Shown here: one piece after another, positions 1 through 5,338 of the stretch
Layout of the letters: every line of letters begins with the position of its first letter
Numbering within the stretch: position 1 is the first letter of the stretch
Assembly (NCBI GenBank): GCA_025929455.1
Contig: JAICMB010000274.1
Coordinates: 1-5,338, forward strand
From: Bryobacteraceae bacterium
Lineage (GTDB): Bacteria > Acidobacteriota > Terriglobia > Bryobacterales > Bryobacteraceae
DNA length: 5,338 nt
Reading direction: 5' to 3'
Notes under the pieces: model-generated
Databases searched by the model: none
What the model saw: only the letters and a program-made list of their open reading frames with translations
Told to the model about the DNA's origin: nothing
Position numbers and translations under genes: made by a program

Positions 1-589
1 CCGCTGTCACGGTCGCCCGCGGTGATGCTTCTGCGAATGCCAGACCCCAGCCACCGGACCCCGCGGCAAGATCGAGCACGGACAAGTCCGTATCGCCCGC
101 ATTCGCGAGCACGTCCCGCGCGAGCACTCGCGCCGCGCCGTAGTTCATGTTGAACAGCGCGGGCACAAATTCTGCAAAGAAATCCTCGCCGCCTCCAGAT
201 GAATTTAGTCGGCTCGCCGGCTCGCCGCTCCGGATCACATCCGGAAGGTGCAGCCACATCGGAATCAGGTCGTTGCAGATATGAGTAAAAAACGCACCCA
301 GGAAGCGGTTCTTGCCATGGACGAGAAAGCCTGCGGTATCGGGTGCAAGGCGGTAGCGGCCTTCGGTATCTCGCGAGGCCAGCTCATAGCCGACCAGCGC
401 ATCGGCGACCGCGGTTGCGCCGCGCAGGGATACTTTCGCTTCGCGGGCGAGCTCCTGTGCGTTCAACGGTTGCTTGTCTAGAGCATCGATAAGCCCGGTT
501 TCAATCGCGCCCCAAACGACGATGGTGGGCGCGAACCCCCACGACAGTTTGTTCAATCGCTCCGGAGTTACGTTCTGTTCCGGTTTCAT
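1..589 (-). other. SAM-dependent O-methyltransferase region (Methyltransf_2-like), C-terminal part of the fused frame, truncated by window edge
   Basis: This segment could also be translated separately from the in-frame ATG at 589-587. Counted from that Met, residues ~15-90 look like the N-terminal winged-helix dimerisation domain of small-molecule O-methyltransferases: a [12 protein letters not shown] helix, a [14 protein letters not shown] helix-turn-helix, then the [13 protein letters not shown] wing. Residues 171-183 carry SAM-binding motif [14 protein letters not shown], followed by an acidic/Ala-rich helix and the next strand (ATVTA) at the window edge. The catalytic His and the rest of the Rossmann fold lie outside the window, so the substrate is unknown. 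Only a weak purine stretch (AAAG) lies before the ATG, which makes independent initiation uncertain. The start reads ATGA, the overlap form that would be expected if rdgB once ended there in a neighbouring frame. Confidence 0.8.
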
Positions 590-1165
590 ATCTTTATTTT
601 GAGACTGCAGCCAGGAGCGCATGGCACGGAGCGCCTGCCCGCGGTGGCTGACGTCGCGTTTACGCTCGTGCGGCACTTCGCCGAAGCTACAGCCGAACGG
701 CGCGTAGTAAAACAACGGGTCGTAACCGAAGCCTTCCGTTCCGCGCGGCGCGTCGAGAACTTCGCCTTCCACAGTGCCGCGGAAGGTGGCGACCGTCTCA
801 CCGCCGCGCGCCAGTGCAACCGCACAAACGAATCGAGCACGCCGCTCTTTGCAGCCGCCCAGATTCTCTAACAGGAGCGCGTTATTCGCGGCGTCGGTCG
901 CACCCTCACCCGCATAGCGTGCCGAGTAAATGCCGGGCGCGCCGCCGAGGGCGTCAACCTCCAGGCCCGAATCGTCAGCGAACACGTAGCCGTTCGCGAA
1001 CTTCGAATAGTACTCGGCCTTCTGCCGCGCGTTCTCTTCAAACGTCGATCCCGTTTCGGGCGGAGGCTCGATCCCACTCAGTCCTGGCAGCGGCTCCACT
1101 TCGGGAACAATGTCGATGAACTCGCGCAACTTGCCGGGGTTGGATGTCGCGCAATACAACTTCAT
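1..1165 (-). CDS. rdgB: RdgB/HAM1 non-canonical purine NTP pyrophosphatase fused in frame to an O-methyltransferase (3' end outside window)
   Basis: The first ~186 residues form a complete RdgB/HAM1 pyrophosphatase, the family that hydrolyses dITP, XTP and related NTPs to the monophosphate plus PPi and keeps deaminated purines out of nucleic acids. Visible motifs are TSNPGK (7-12), FEENARQKA (42-50), [15 protein letters not shown] (64-78, with the catalytic Asp region), GFGYDP (145-150) and SHRGQAL (173-179). The ATG at 1165-1163 overlaps the rph stop as ATGA, so translation is probably coupled. A typical RdgB (about 197 residues) would stop near residue 190. Here I read every codon in this frame down to position 2 and found no stop; after SQNKD (188-192) it passes straight into a methyltransferase. 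The fused frame is at least 388 codons. The RdgB identity is very secure; whether the fusion is real or comes from a one-base indel near the junction is not settled. Confidence 0.85.
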   Translation of the reverse strand, partial: MKLYCATSNPGKLREFIDIVPEVEPLPGLSGIEPPPETGSTFEENARQKAEYYSKFANGYVFADDSGLEVDALGGAPGIYSARYAGEGATDAANNALLLENLGGCKERRARFVCAVALARGGETVATFRGTVEGEVLDAPRGTEGFGYDPLFYYAPFGCSFGEVPHERKRDVSHRGQALRAMRSWLQSQNKDMKPEQNVTPERLNKLSWGFAPTIVVWGAIETGLIDALDKQPLNAQELAREAKVSLRGATAVADALVGYELASRDTEGRYRLAPDTAGFLVHGKNRFLGAFFTHICNDLIPMWLHLPDVIRSGEPASRLNSSGGGEDFFAEFVPALFNMNYGAARVLARDVLANAGDTDLSVLDLAAGSGGWGLAFAEASPRATVTA

Positions 1166-1887
1166 GCCGCGAGCGCCTGCTTCTGATGCTCGATCAATTC
1201 GCGAATCCCTTTGCGCCCCAGCGCGAGTAAGTCCGCAAGCTGCTCATCGTCAAACGGCGTTTTTTCCGCCGTTGACTGCAACTCCACATATCGCCCGCCG
1301 CCGGTCATGACAATGTTCATGTCCACTTCTGCAGCAGAATCCTCTTCATAGCAAAGGTCGAGAGACGGCGTGCCGTCGACGATGCCGACGCTAGTTGCGG
1401 CCACATGATCGCGGATGGGGTTTTTCTTAATCGCGCCGAACTGCCGCAGTTTGCCTATGGCGAGCGACATCGCGATAAACGCCCCCGTTATCGACGCAGT
1501 GCGCGTGCCGCCGTCTGCCTGCAGCACATCGCAATCGACGATAACGGTGCGTTCGCCGAGCGCGCTCATGTCCACGACGGCACGCAGCGAGCGGCCGATC
1601 AGCCGCTGGATTTCCTGCGTGCGTCCGGACGGATGGCCCTTGAGAACTTCGCGAGCGGTTCGCGTCGCCGTCGCGCGCGGCAGCATGGAATACTCTGCAG
1701 TGACCCACCCGCGTCCGGAGTTGCGCAGAAACGCGGGCACGACATCTTCGACTGATGCCGCGCACAACACCCGCGTGTTGCCGGTTGAGAACAGCACGGA
1801 CCCTTCCGCGGTCAACAGATAGTTGGTTTCGAATTGCACCGGACGCAGTTGGTCCCGTGCGCGATTATCGGGTCGAGGTTTCTGCAT
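1162..1887 (-). CDS. rph: Ribonuclease PH (tRNA nucleotidyltransferase)
   Basis: RNase PH is a cytoplasmic, ring-forming, phosphate-dependent 3'-to-5' exoribonuclease that trims tRNA 3' ends, releasing nucleoside diphosphates. The 241-residue product is close to the family length (E. coli 238) and is collinear: [13 protein letters not shown] (5-17; the usual RPDGR has Asn for Gly), [14 protein letters not shown] (60-73), [15 protein letters not shown] (88-102), the phosphate-binding DGGTRT (125-130), and the acidic residues of [11 protein letters not shown] (181-191). I chose the ATG at 1887 because it gives the conserved N-terminus. A GTG at 1902 would add five residues (MLSLP). A GAGG at 1904-1907 sits 16 nt from the ATG and 1 nt from the GTG, so it is ideal for neither. 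The stop overlaps the rdgB start as ATGA, and the gene lies 18 nt after the small membrane-protein gene, so the three probably form one transcript. Confidence 0.95.
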   Translation of the reverse strand: MQKPRPDNRARDQLRPVQFETNYLLTAEGSVLFSTGNTRVLCAASVEDVVPAFLRNSGRGWVTAEYSMLPRATATRTAREVLKGHPSGRTQEIQRLIGRSLRAVVDMSALGERTVIVDCDVLQADGGTRTASITGAFIAMSLAIGKLRQFGAIKKNPIRDHVAATSVGIVDGTPSLDLCYEEDSAAEVDMNIVMTGGGRYVELQSTAEKTPFDDEQLADLLALGRKGIRELIEHQKQALAA

Positions 1888-1905
1888 GGGGAGTGAAAGC
1901 ACGCC

Positions 1906-2055
1906 TCAGGGCGCGCTCGACTGCATCGTAAAGTAGAACAGTAACGCGACCACGCCTGCAATGAAAATCAGAATAATGAGGCACGGAATCGCGGCGCGCG
2001 CCTGCGGAGGGCGGCCGGTCGGTTTCTTACTTCCTGCGGGTCGGTAGCGGGCCAT
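1906..2055 (-). CDS. Small single-pass membrane protein (49 aa), unknown function
   Basis: This short gene reads ATG (2055) to TGA (1908-1906). The product has a basic, proline-rich N-terminus (MARYRPAGSKKPTGRPP, residues 1-17) and then one strongly hydrophobic helix at about 23-42 (AIPCLIILIFIAGVVALLF). It ends in a short polar tail, TMQSSAP. The positive charge before the helix predicts N-in topology. Translation is plausible because the codons use G/C at the third position as in neighbouring genes, because the hydrophobic segment is clean, and because it exactly fills the space up to rph. No Shine-Dalgarno is visible; the sequence before the ATG is pyrimidine-rich. A candidate -10 at 2070-2075 would put transcription start within about ten bases of the ATG, so a leaderless or very short-leader mRNA is possible. 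I do not recognise the family and assign no function. Confidence 0.65.
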   Translation of the reverse strand: MARYRPAGSKKPTGRPPQARAAIPCLIILIFIAGVVALLFYFTMQSSAP

Positions 2056-2069
2056 GTAGAGGAGAGTGT

Positions 2070-2075
2070 ATTATC
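2070..2075 (-). promoter_or_regulatory. Candidate -10 element for the small membrane protein-rph-rdgB unit
   Basis: The minus strand reads CTCTGGATAAT, giving a -10-like GATAAT that ends 14 nt before the ATG at 2055. No good -35 is present at 17 bp (the hexamer there is GCAGGG). If it is used, the 5' leader would be only about 6-8 nt, which fits the lack of a Shine-Dalgarno. Confidence 0.3.
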
Positions 2076-2116
2076 CAGAGTTACACGAACGGCCCTGCCG
2101 CGGAGCCCGCCTCTGG
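2075..2116. repeat. Inverted repeat CCAGAG...CTCTGG spanning the divergent promoter region
   Basis: CCAGAG at 2075-2080 and CTCTGG at 2111-2116 are perfect 6-bp inverted copies separated by 30 bp. Each abuts or overlaps a candidate -10 on its own strand (GATAAT on minus, TATGCT on plus). They may be a shared extended -10 context, half-sites for a regulator, or coincidence. Confidence 0.3.
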
Positions 2117-2122
2117 TATGCT
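2114..2122 (+). promoter_or_regulatory. Candidate extended -10 promoter (TGGTATGCT) for the oxidoreductase-MFS unit
   Basis: TGGTATGCT fits the extended -10 form TG-n-TATnnT. No TTGACA-like -35 lies 17 bp upstream, as is tolerated in extended -10 promoters. Transcription would begin near 2129, leaving a leader of about 50 nt before the start at 2181. This also argues against the upstream in-frame ATG at 2118, which would fall inside the promoter. Confidence 0.4.
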
Positions 2123-2163
2123 GAAAATTCAGGCAGTTTATCCTCAAAGAGTCCCCATGTCCC

Positions 2164-2169
2164 AAGGAG
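2164..2169 (+). promoter_or_regulatory. Ribosome binding site AAGGAG deciding the oxidoreductase start
   Basis: AAGGAG lies 11 nt before the ATG at 2181. It is the best Shine-Dalgarno match among the three in-frame ATGs (2118, 2157, 2181) and supports the start that puts the twin-Arg motif near the N-terminus. The ATG at 2157 has only AAAGAG 5 nt upstream. Confidence 0.6.
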
Positions 2170-2180
2170 TTCCGTTCTCT

Positions 2181-3461
2181 ATGAAAGAGGCCGTGTCGCG
2201 CCGTAACCTGCTCAAAAGTACCGCGGGCGTCGCGCTCGCATCGGCGCCTGGCGTTCTGTCCGCGCAGGGCGCGAACGGGAAAGTACACGTCGGATGGATC
2301 GGCGTGGGGAGCCGCGGCTATTATTTGATGGACCGCCTATACACGGGGAGCAAGCCGCAGGTGGAAGTAGTGGCCGTCTGCGACACCTACACGGGCCACC
2401 TGGCGCGCGCCAAGGACCGCGTGCAGACCATGGGCGGCAACACGCCGAAAGCGTACGAGGACTACCGCGACCTCCTGGCCGACCCCAATATCGATGCCGT
2501 CGTGATCTCGACGCCGGAACATTTGCATTTTCCGATGTTCATGGCGGCCATGAAGGCGAACAAGAACGTTTACGTTGAAAAGCCGCTGGCGCACACCATC
2601 GAGCAGGGCGAACAGATGGTCGCCGCAGCGAATCGCGCCGGCAAAGTCGTGCAGGTGGGCACGCAGAATCGCAGCAACTCGTTGTACCAGCGAGCGCACG
2701 AGATGGTGCACGAGGGCATGATTGGCGACATCCATTACGTGCGCGCATACTGGTATCGCAATTCGCTCGAGAGCAATCCTGCCTGGCGCTACGCGATTCC
2801 GCAGGACGCGAACCCGCAGAATACCGATTGGTCGAAGTTCCTGGGCGCGGCGCCGAAGCGGCCGTTCGATTTGCAGCGCTATTACCAGTGGCGGCTGTAT
2901 TGGGACTACTCCGGCGGTATCTCGACCGATCTGCTGGTACACCAGACCGACATCACAAACTTCGTGTGCGGCCAAGTGGTGCCCTCCACGTGCATGGCGT
3001 CAGGCGGCATCTATCGCTGGACCGAGAAGAACGACGACCGCGAAGTGCCGGACACGTTCAGCGCGGTTTACGAATATCCCGACAAGTTTCACATCAACTA
3101 CAGCTGCTATTTCGGCAACGACCACTACGGCTACGGCGAGAATTTCATGGGTAACGAAGGCACCATCGAAGTTCTGAACCGTCAATATCTGCACTTCTAT
3201 CCCGAGAAGTTTGCGGGCAAAGCGCCGGCGCGCGTGGCGGAGCGCAAGGAACTGCACATCGAACTGCCCGGCAACGATAACAAGGCCGTGGAAGCGCATC
3301 TGCACAACTGGATCGAAGCCATCAACGGACGAGCGAAAATCATCGCGCCTCCCGAAGTAGGACAGCAGGCGGCCATCTCGGGCCACATGGCCACGCTGTC
3401 GTTCCGCAATCAGAAGAAGATCGTCTGGGACGATCAGGCCCGCCGTTATCATTTCGTGTAG
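2181..3461 (+). CDS. Tat-exported Gfo/Idh/MocA family oxidoreductase
   Basis: This is a predicted NAD(P)-dependent sugar/polyol dehydrogenase-type enzyme exported in folded form. From the chosen ATG the protein has 426 residues. It opens with a twin-arginine signal SRRNLLK (6-12), a hydrophobic stretch to about 24, and a likely cleavage site after LSA (26-28). The Rossmann fold follows, with VGWIGVGSRG (37-46) and an acidic residue after the second strand (VCD, 66-68). EKP (133-135) is the family's cofactor/active-site motif, and GGISTDLLVHQTD (245-257) supplies the D...H..D residues usual at the active site. The C-terminal part is the substrate/oligomer domain. Glucose-fructose oxidoreductase is the known precedent for a Tat-exported member with tightly held cofactor; specificity here is unknown. 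It starts a two-gene unit, with the MFS gene 6 nt downstream. Longer starts at 2118 or 2157 are possible but would bury the signal. Family assignment is secure. Confidence 0.93.
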   Translation: MKEAVSRRNLLKSTAGVALASAPGVLSAQGANGKVHVGWIGVGSRGYYLMDRLYTGSKPQVEVVAVCDTYTGHLARAKDRVQTMGGNTPKAYEDYRDLLADPNIDAVVISTPEHLHFPMFMAAMKANKNVYVEKPLAHTIEQGEQMVAAANRAGKVVQVGTQNRSNSLYQRAHEMVHEGMIGDIHYVRAYWYRNSLESNPAWRYAIPQDANPQNTDWSKFLGAAPKRPFDLQRYYQWRLYWDYSGGISTDLLVHQTDITNFVCGQVVPSTCMASGGIYRWTEKNDDREVPDTFSAVYEYPDKFHINYSCYFGNDHYGYGENFMGNEGTIEVLNRQYLHFYPEKFAGKAPARVAERKELHIELPGNDNKAVEAHLHNWIEAINGRAKIIAPPEVGQQAAISGHMATLSFRNQKKIVWDDQARRYHFV

Positions 3462-3467
3462 GTTTAT

Positions 3468-4643
3468 ATGCAGAGAGTTAAGACCGGGCAGTTGATTTTC
3501 GCTGCCATCCTCGCAATTTTTGTATACGGCGTCATCGCGGCCATGCTGGGCACGATCATGCCGAAGCTGCCCCTCGCGAATGACGCGCAACGCGGCACGG
3601 TGGCACTGGCGCAGGCGCTCGGCCTGGTGATCGCGTCCATCTCGGTGGGCCCGCTGATCGATTCGAAGGGCAAGAAGACGGGCCTGCTGTTGGGCCTGGC
3701 GCTGATCACCATCGCGCTGTTTACGTTGCCGCATATGACGTCATACGTAACGATCGGAGCGGTGCTGTTTCTGCTTGGACTCGGCGGCGGCGTTATCGTG
3801 ACGGCGGCGAACGCGCTGGTGAGCGATATCAGCGAGACGCGGCGCGCGTCGGTTTTAAATCTGCTGAACTTGTTTTTCGGCTTGGGCGGTCTGGCGACAC
3901 CTTTTATCGCGGGGAACCTGCTCGGCGGGGACAACTACAAGCTGCTGTATCTCTCGGCGGCGCTCGCGGCGATCACGCTCGTCGTGCATGCCGTGACGGG
4001 AATGCCGGCGCCCACCGGCGAACGCGGGTTCAAGACGGCTGAAGTGGGCGGTGTGCTGGGGCGCCCGGCGCTGTTCCTGCTGGCGCTGTTCTTGTTCCTG
4101 TACGTTTCCTGTGAGGTCGGCGTATGGAACTGGCTGGTGCGTTACCTGACCACCAATGGCATTTCGGAGGGGCAGGCGCTTAATATCCTCTCGCTGGGCT
4201 TCGCGCTGGGCTTGCTGCTAGGACGGGTCGTGGTATCGCGCATCCTGATAAAGGTTTCAGCGATCAATGTGACGCTGGCGGCGGCCATCGCGATGGCGGG
4301 TACGACATACTGGATGTTGCAAAGCAGCAGCCCGACGGCGGCGTGGATTGCGGTGTTCTGCGCGGGCCTCTCCATGGCGCCGGTGTTTCCGACCACGCTG
4401 GCGATGGTGGGCGATGCCTTTCCCAAAATGACCGCGACGGCGATGGGCATCGTGATCACGAGCGGCTGGATCGGGCTGGCGGTCAGTTCCCGAATCATCG
4501 GATCCATCGCGGACTCGACGAAAAGCGTGGGCACGGCGCTGCTGCTGATCCCGGCCGCCTCGGTGCTGATGATCATTGTGAACCTGGCGCTGCGCCCGGC
4601 CTTGAAGAAGCCGGAGCCGGTACCGGCGCGTCAGGCGGCGTAA
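3468..4643 (+). CDS. MFS transporter, FucP/glucose-galactose-like
   Basis: This is a predicted inner-membrane secondary transporter of 391 residues with about 12 hydrophobic helices (roughly 8-30, 43-63, 70-88, 93-115, 128-150, 158-178, 200-225, 235-258, 266-284, 291-312, 322-344, 354-376). The loop between helices 2 and 3 has the MFS signature form GPLIDSKGKKTG (61-72). NLLNLFFGLGGLATPFIAG (131-149), YVSCEVGVWNWLVRYL (212-227) and APVFPTT (304-310) resemble positions in FucP-type sugar:proton symporters. A sugar or sugar-acid substrate is therefore likely but not proven. The gene starts 6 nt after the oxidoreductase stop, with an AGG at 3460-3462 overlapping that stop as its weak Shine-Dalgarno, so the two are very likely co-translated. 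The pairing suggests that the exported enzyme's product or substrate is what the transporter carries; that link is inference. Confidence 0.9.
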   Translation: MQRVKTGQLIFAAILAIFVYGVIAAMLGTIMPKLPLANDAQRGTVALAQALGLVIASISVGPLIDSKGKKTGLLLGLALITIALFTLPHMTSYVTIGAVLFLLGLGGGVIVTAANALVSDISETRRASVLNLLNLFFGLGGLATPFIAGNLLGGDNYKLLYLSAALAAITLVVHAVTGMPAPTGERGFKTAEVGGVLGRPALFLLALFLFLYVSCEVGVWNWLVRYLTTNGISEGQALNILSLGFALGLLLGRVVVSRILIKVSAINVTLAAAIAMAGTTYWMLQSSSPTAAWIAVFCAGLSMAPVFPTTLAMVGDAFPKMTATAMGIVITSGWIGLAVSSRIIGSIADSTKSVGTALLLIPAASVLMIIVNLALRPALKKPEPVPARQAA

Positions 4644-4670
4644 TGGCCAGGTATCATCGTGCCAGGTTAC

Positions 4671-4904
4671 ATGGCTGACCTAAACCCGCGTATTACGGTC
4701 GAACCCGGAAAGATGGGCGGCAAACCCTGTATTCGCGGGCTCCGGTTCACGGTCTACGATATCGCTTCATATCTGGCGTCGGGAATGACGGAAGACGAAA
4801 TCTTGCGTGACTTCCCGGCGCTCGAAAAGGAAGATTTCAAAGCCGTGTACGAATTTTTCGCTAGCATTCCAGACCGGATCGCGATCCTTGAAGCTTCTCG
4901 TTGA
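4671..4904 (+). CDS. DUF433 family antitoxin
   Basis: The 77-residue product matches the DUF433 pattern: PRITVEPGKMGGKPCIRGLR (6-25) with the hallmark GGKPxIRG turn, then TVYDIASYLASGMTEDEIL (27-45), which corresponds to the helix-turn-helix-like region, and DFPALEKEDFKAVYEF (47-62). DUF433 proteins are commonly encoded directly before DUF5615 PIN-like nucleases and are predicted antitoxins that neutralise them and may autoregulate the operon. I chose the ATG at 4671 because the family normally begins just before PRI. A GTG at 4659 would add four residues (MPGY). An AGG at 4664-4666 is the nearest Shine-Dalgarno. The gene lies 27 nt after the MFS stop and overlaps the toxin gene by 17 nt. Confidence 0.85.
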   Translation: MADLNPRITVEPGKMGGKPCIRGLRFTVYDIASYLASGMTEDEILRDFPALEKEDFKAVYEFFASIPDRIAILEASR

Positions 4905-5220
4905 TGAGAACCTCGCTCCGCGGCTCATCGGCGAGTCGGCCGATCTGTTTCCAAGCTCAGTTCACGTTGGCTCCGCTGGCCTGAGCAGCGCTCCCGACAT
5001 TCACATTTGGGAGTACGCGAGGGCAAATAATTTCGCATTGATCACAAAGGACAGCGATTTCGCGAGCCTCAGCCTTGCCCGCGGCGCCCCGCCGAAGGTG
5101 ATTCTAGTCCAAATTGGCAACTGCTCGACTGCAACCATCGCGCGTGTGATCCGGCAGAACGCCATTCGACTTTCCGATTTCGAACATCACGGCGGGCGGG
5201 GTCTGCTGATTTTGAAATAG
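4888..5220 (+). CDS. DUF5615 PIN-like (Mut7-C type) toxin nuclease
   Basis: The predicted toxin has 110 residues. It starts KLLVDENLAPRL (2-13), has D37 in APDIHIWEYA (35-44) and TKDSDF (53-58), and ends in GGRGLLILK. The acidic residues D6/E7, D37, D55 and D57 match the metal-binding set expected of PIN-like ribonucleases, so the active site looks intact. The family normally begins M-K-L-L-x-D-E-N, and the codon before KLLVDEN is TTG at 4888-4890. No ATG or GTG in this frame fits: the nearest ATG, at 4807, would add 27 residues of antitoxin-frame shadow. The TTG start lies inside the antitoxin gene, giving a 17-nt overlap and probably coupled, low-efficiency initiation, with a weak GGA at 4876-4878. 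The RNA target is unknown. It ends 23 nt before the 3' end of the convergent tRNA gene. Confidence 0.85.
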   Translation: MKLLVDENLAPRLIGESADLFPSSVHVGSAGLSSAPDIHIWEYARANNFALITKDSDFASLSLARGAPPKVILVQIGNCSTATIARVIRQNAIRLSDFEHHGGRGLLILK

Positions 5221-5243
5221 ATCCTTCGGGAGTTCCGCTGGTG

Positions 5244-5320
5244 TGGTGCGCCCGGAGAGATTCGAACTCCCGACCTTCTGGTTCGTAGCCAGACGCTCTA
5301 TCCAACTGAGCTACGGGCGC
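5244..5320 (-). tRNA. tRNA-Arg (anticodon ACG), CCA encoded
   Basis: The 77-nt cloverleaf folds completely. The acceptor is GCGCCCG paired with CGGGCGC (7 bp); the D stem is GCTC/GAGC; the anticodon stem is TCTGG/CCAGA with loop CTACGAA. The T arm is GGGAG/CTCTC with one G-U pair and loop TTCGAAT, followed by discriminator A and an encoded CCA (5246-5244). The anticodon ACG lies at 5286-5284; A34 is normally converted to inosine by TadA so that CGU, CGC and CGA are read. The gene is convergent with the toxin gene. Confidence 0.97.
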
Positions 5321-5329
5321 AATAATCGC

Positions 5330-5335
5330 ATTGTA
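5330..5335 (-). promoter_or_regulatory. Candidate -10 element of the tRNA-Arg gene
   Basis: The minus strand carries TACAAT, five of six matches to TATAAT. It ends 9 nt before the mature tRNA 5' end, which would give a leader of only a few bases for RNase P to remove. The -35 would lie beyond the window edge and cannot be assessed. Confidence 0.5.
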
Positions 5336-5338
5336 ACG

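Noticed and set aside
586..840. Minus-strand open frame of 84 codons ending at the TGA over the methyltransferase start
   Set aside because: It is a frame-shifted reading of rdgB. It is useful only because its stop shows where rdgB would end after a one-base shift.
1415..1822. Plus-strand open frame of 135 codons opposite rph
   Set aside because: It lies wholly antisense to the clearly conserved RNase PH gene, has an Arg/Ser/Pro-rich composition typical of GC-rich shadow frames, and shows no recognisable motif.
2118..2180. Upstream in-frame starts for the oxidoreductase at 2118 and 2157
   Set aside because: Position 2118 falls inside the likely -10 element, and both would push the twin-Arg motif away from the N-terminus. 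The ATG at 2181 has the better Shine-Dalgarno.
2337..2975. Minus-strand open frame of 212 codons opposite the oxidoreductase
   Set aside because: It is antisense to a well-supported Gfo/Idh/MocA gene. Its composition (Val/Arg/His-rich) reflects the complement of that gene rather than a protein family.
3000..3734. Minus-strand open frame of 244 codons across the oxidoreductase-MFS junction
   Set aside because: It is long only because of high GC, overlaps two convincing genes on the other strand, and has a low-complexity Arg/Gln-rich start and no motif.
5221..5243. Possible terminator between the toxin gene and the tRNA
   Set aside because: The 23-nt gap has no convincing hairpin followed by a T-run on either strand.

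Overview
The window is compact, GC-rich chromosomal DNA with ordinary housekeeping genes and an accessory tail. An acidobacterium, perhaps near Solibacter/Bryobacter, is my best guess. The reasons are the high GC, a Tat-exported Gfo/Idh/MocA oxidoreductase with an SRRNLLK signal, an MFS sugar-type transporter, and a DUF433/DUF5615 toxin-antitoxin pair. This is inference from gene style; no phylogenetic marker was tested.

Positions 1-2055, minus strand: a tightly packed unit reading leftward. It holds a 49-residue single-pass membrane protein (1906-2055), RNase PH (rph, 1162-1887), and an RdgB/HAM1 non-canonical purine NTP pyrophosphatase starting at 1165 in an ATGA overlap with the rph stop. 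The rdgB frame has no stop codon. It continues in frame into a SAM-dependent O-methyltransferase that runs off the left edge, giving one open frame of 388 codons with the end not seen. This apparent RdgB-methyltransferase fusion is the most unusual feature here. A single-base shift in the junction would instead restore two genes overlapping by ATGA, so the fusion needs confirmation.

Positions 2056-2180: a 125-bp divergent intergenic region. It has a candidate -10 element on each strand, each preceded by the same CTCTGG hexamer.

Positions 2181-4643, plus strand: a two-gene unit of a Tat-signal Gfo/Idh/MocA oxidoreductase and, 6 nt later, a 12-helix MFS transporter resembling the FucP/glucose-galactose type. 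Together they suggest oxidation of a sugar or polyol outside the cytoplasmic membrane and uptake of a related compound. The substrate cannot be read from the sequence.

Positions 4671-5220, plus strand: a DUF433 antitoxin and a DUF5615 PIN-like toxin. The toxin most likely starts at a TTG inside the antitoxin gene (17-nt overlap). Positions 5244-5320, minus strand: tRNA-Arg(ACG) with encoded CCA, convergent with the toxin gene, with a probable -10 just upstream at the right edge. No stretch over 300 bases lacks a gene, and I see no CRISPR, insertion sequence or convincing intrinsic terminator.
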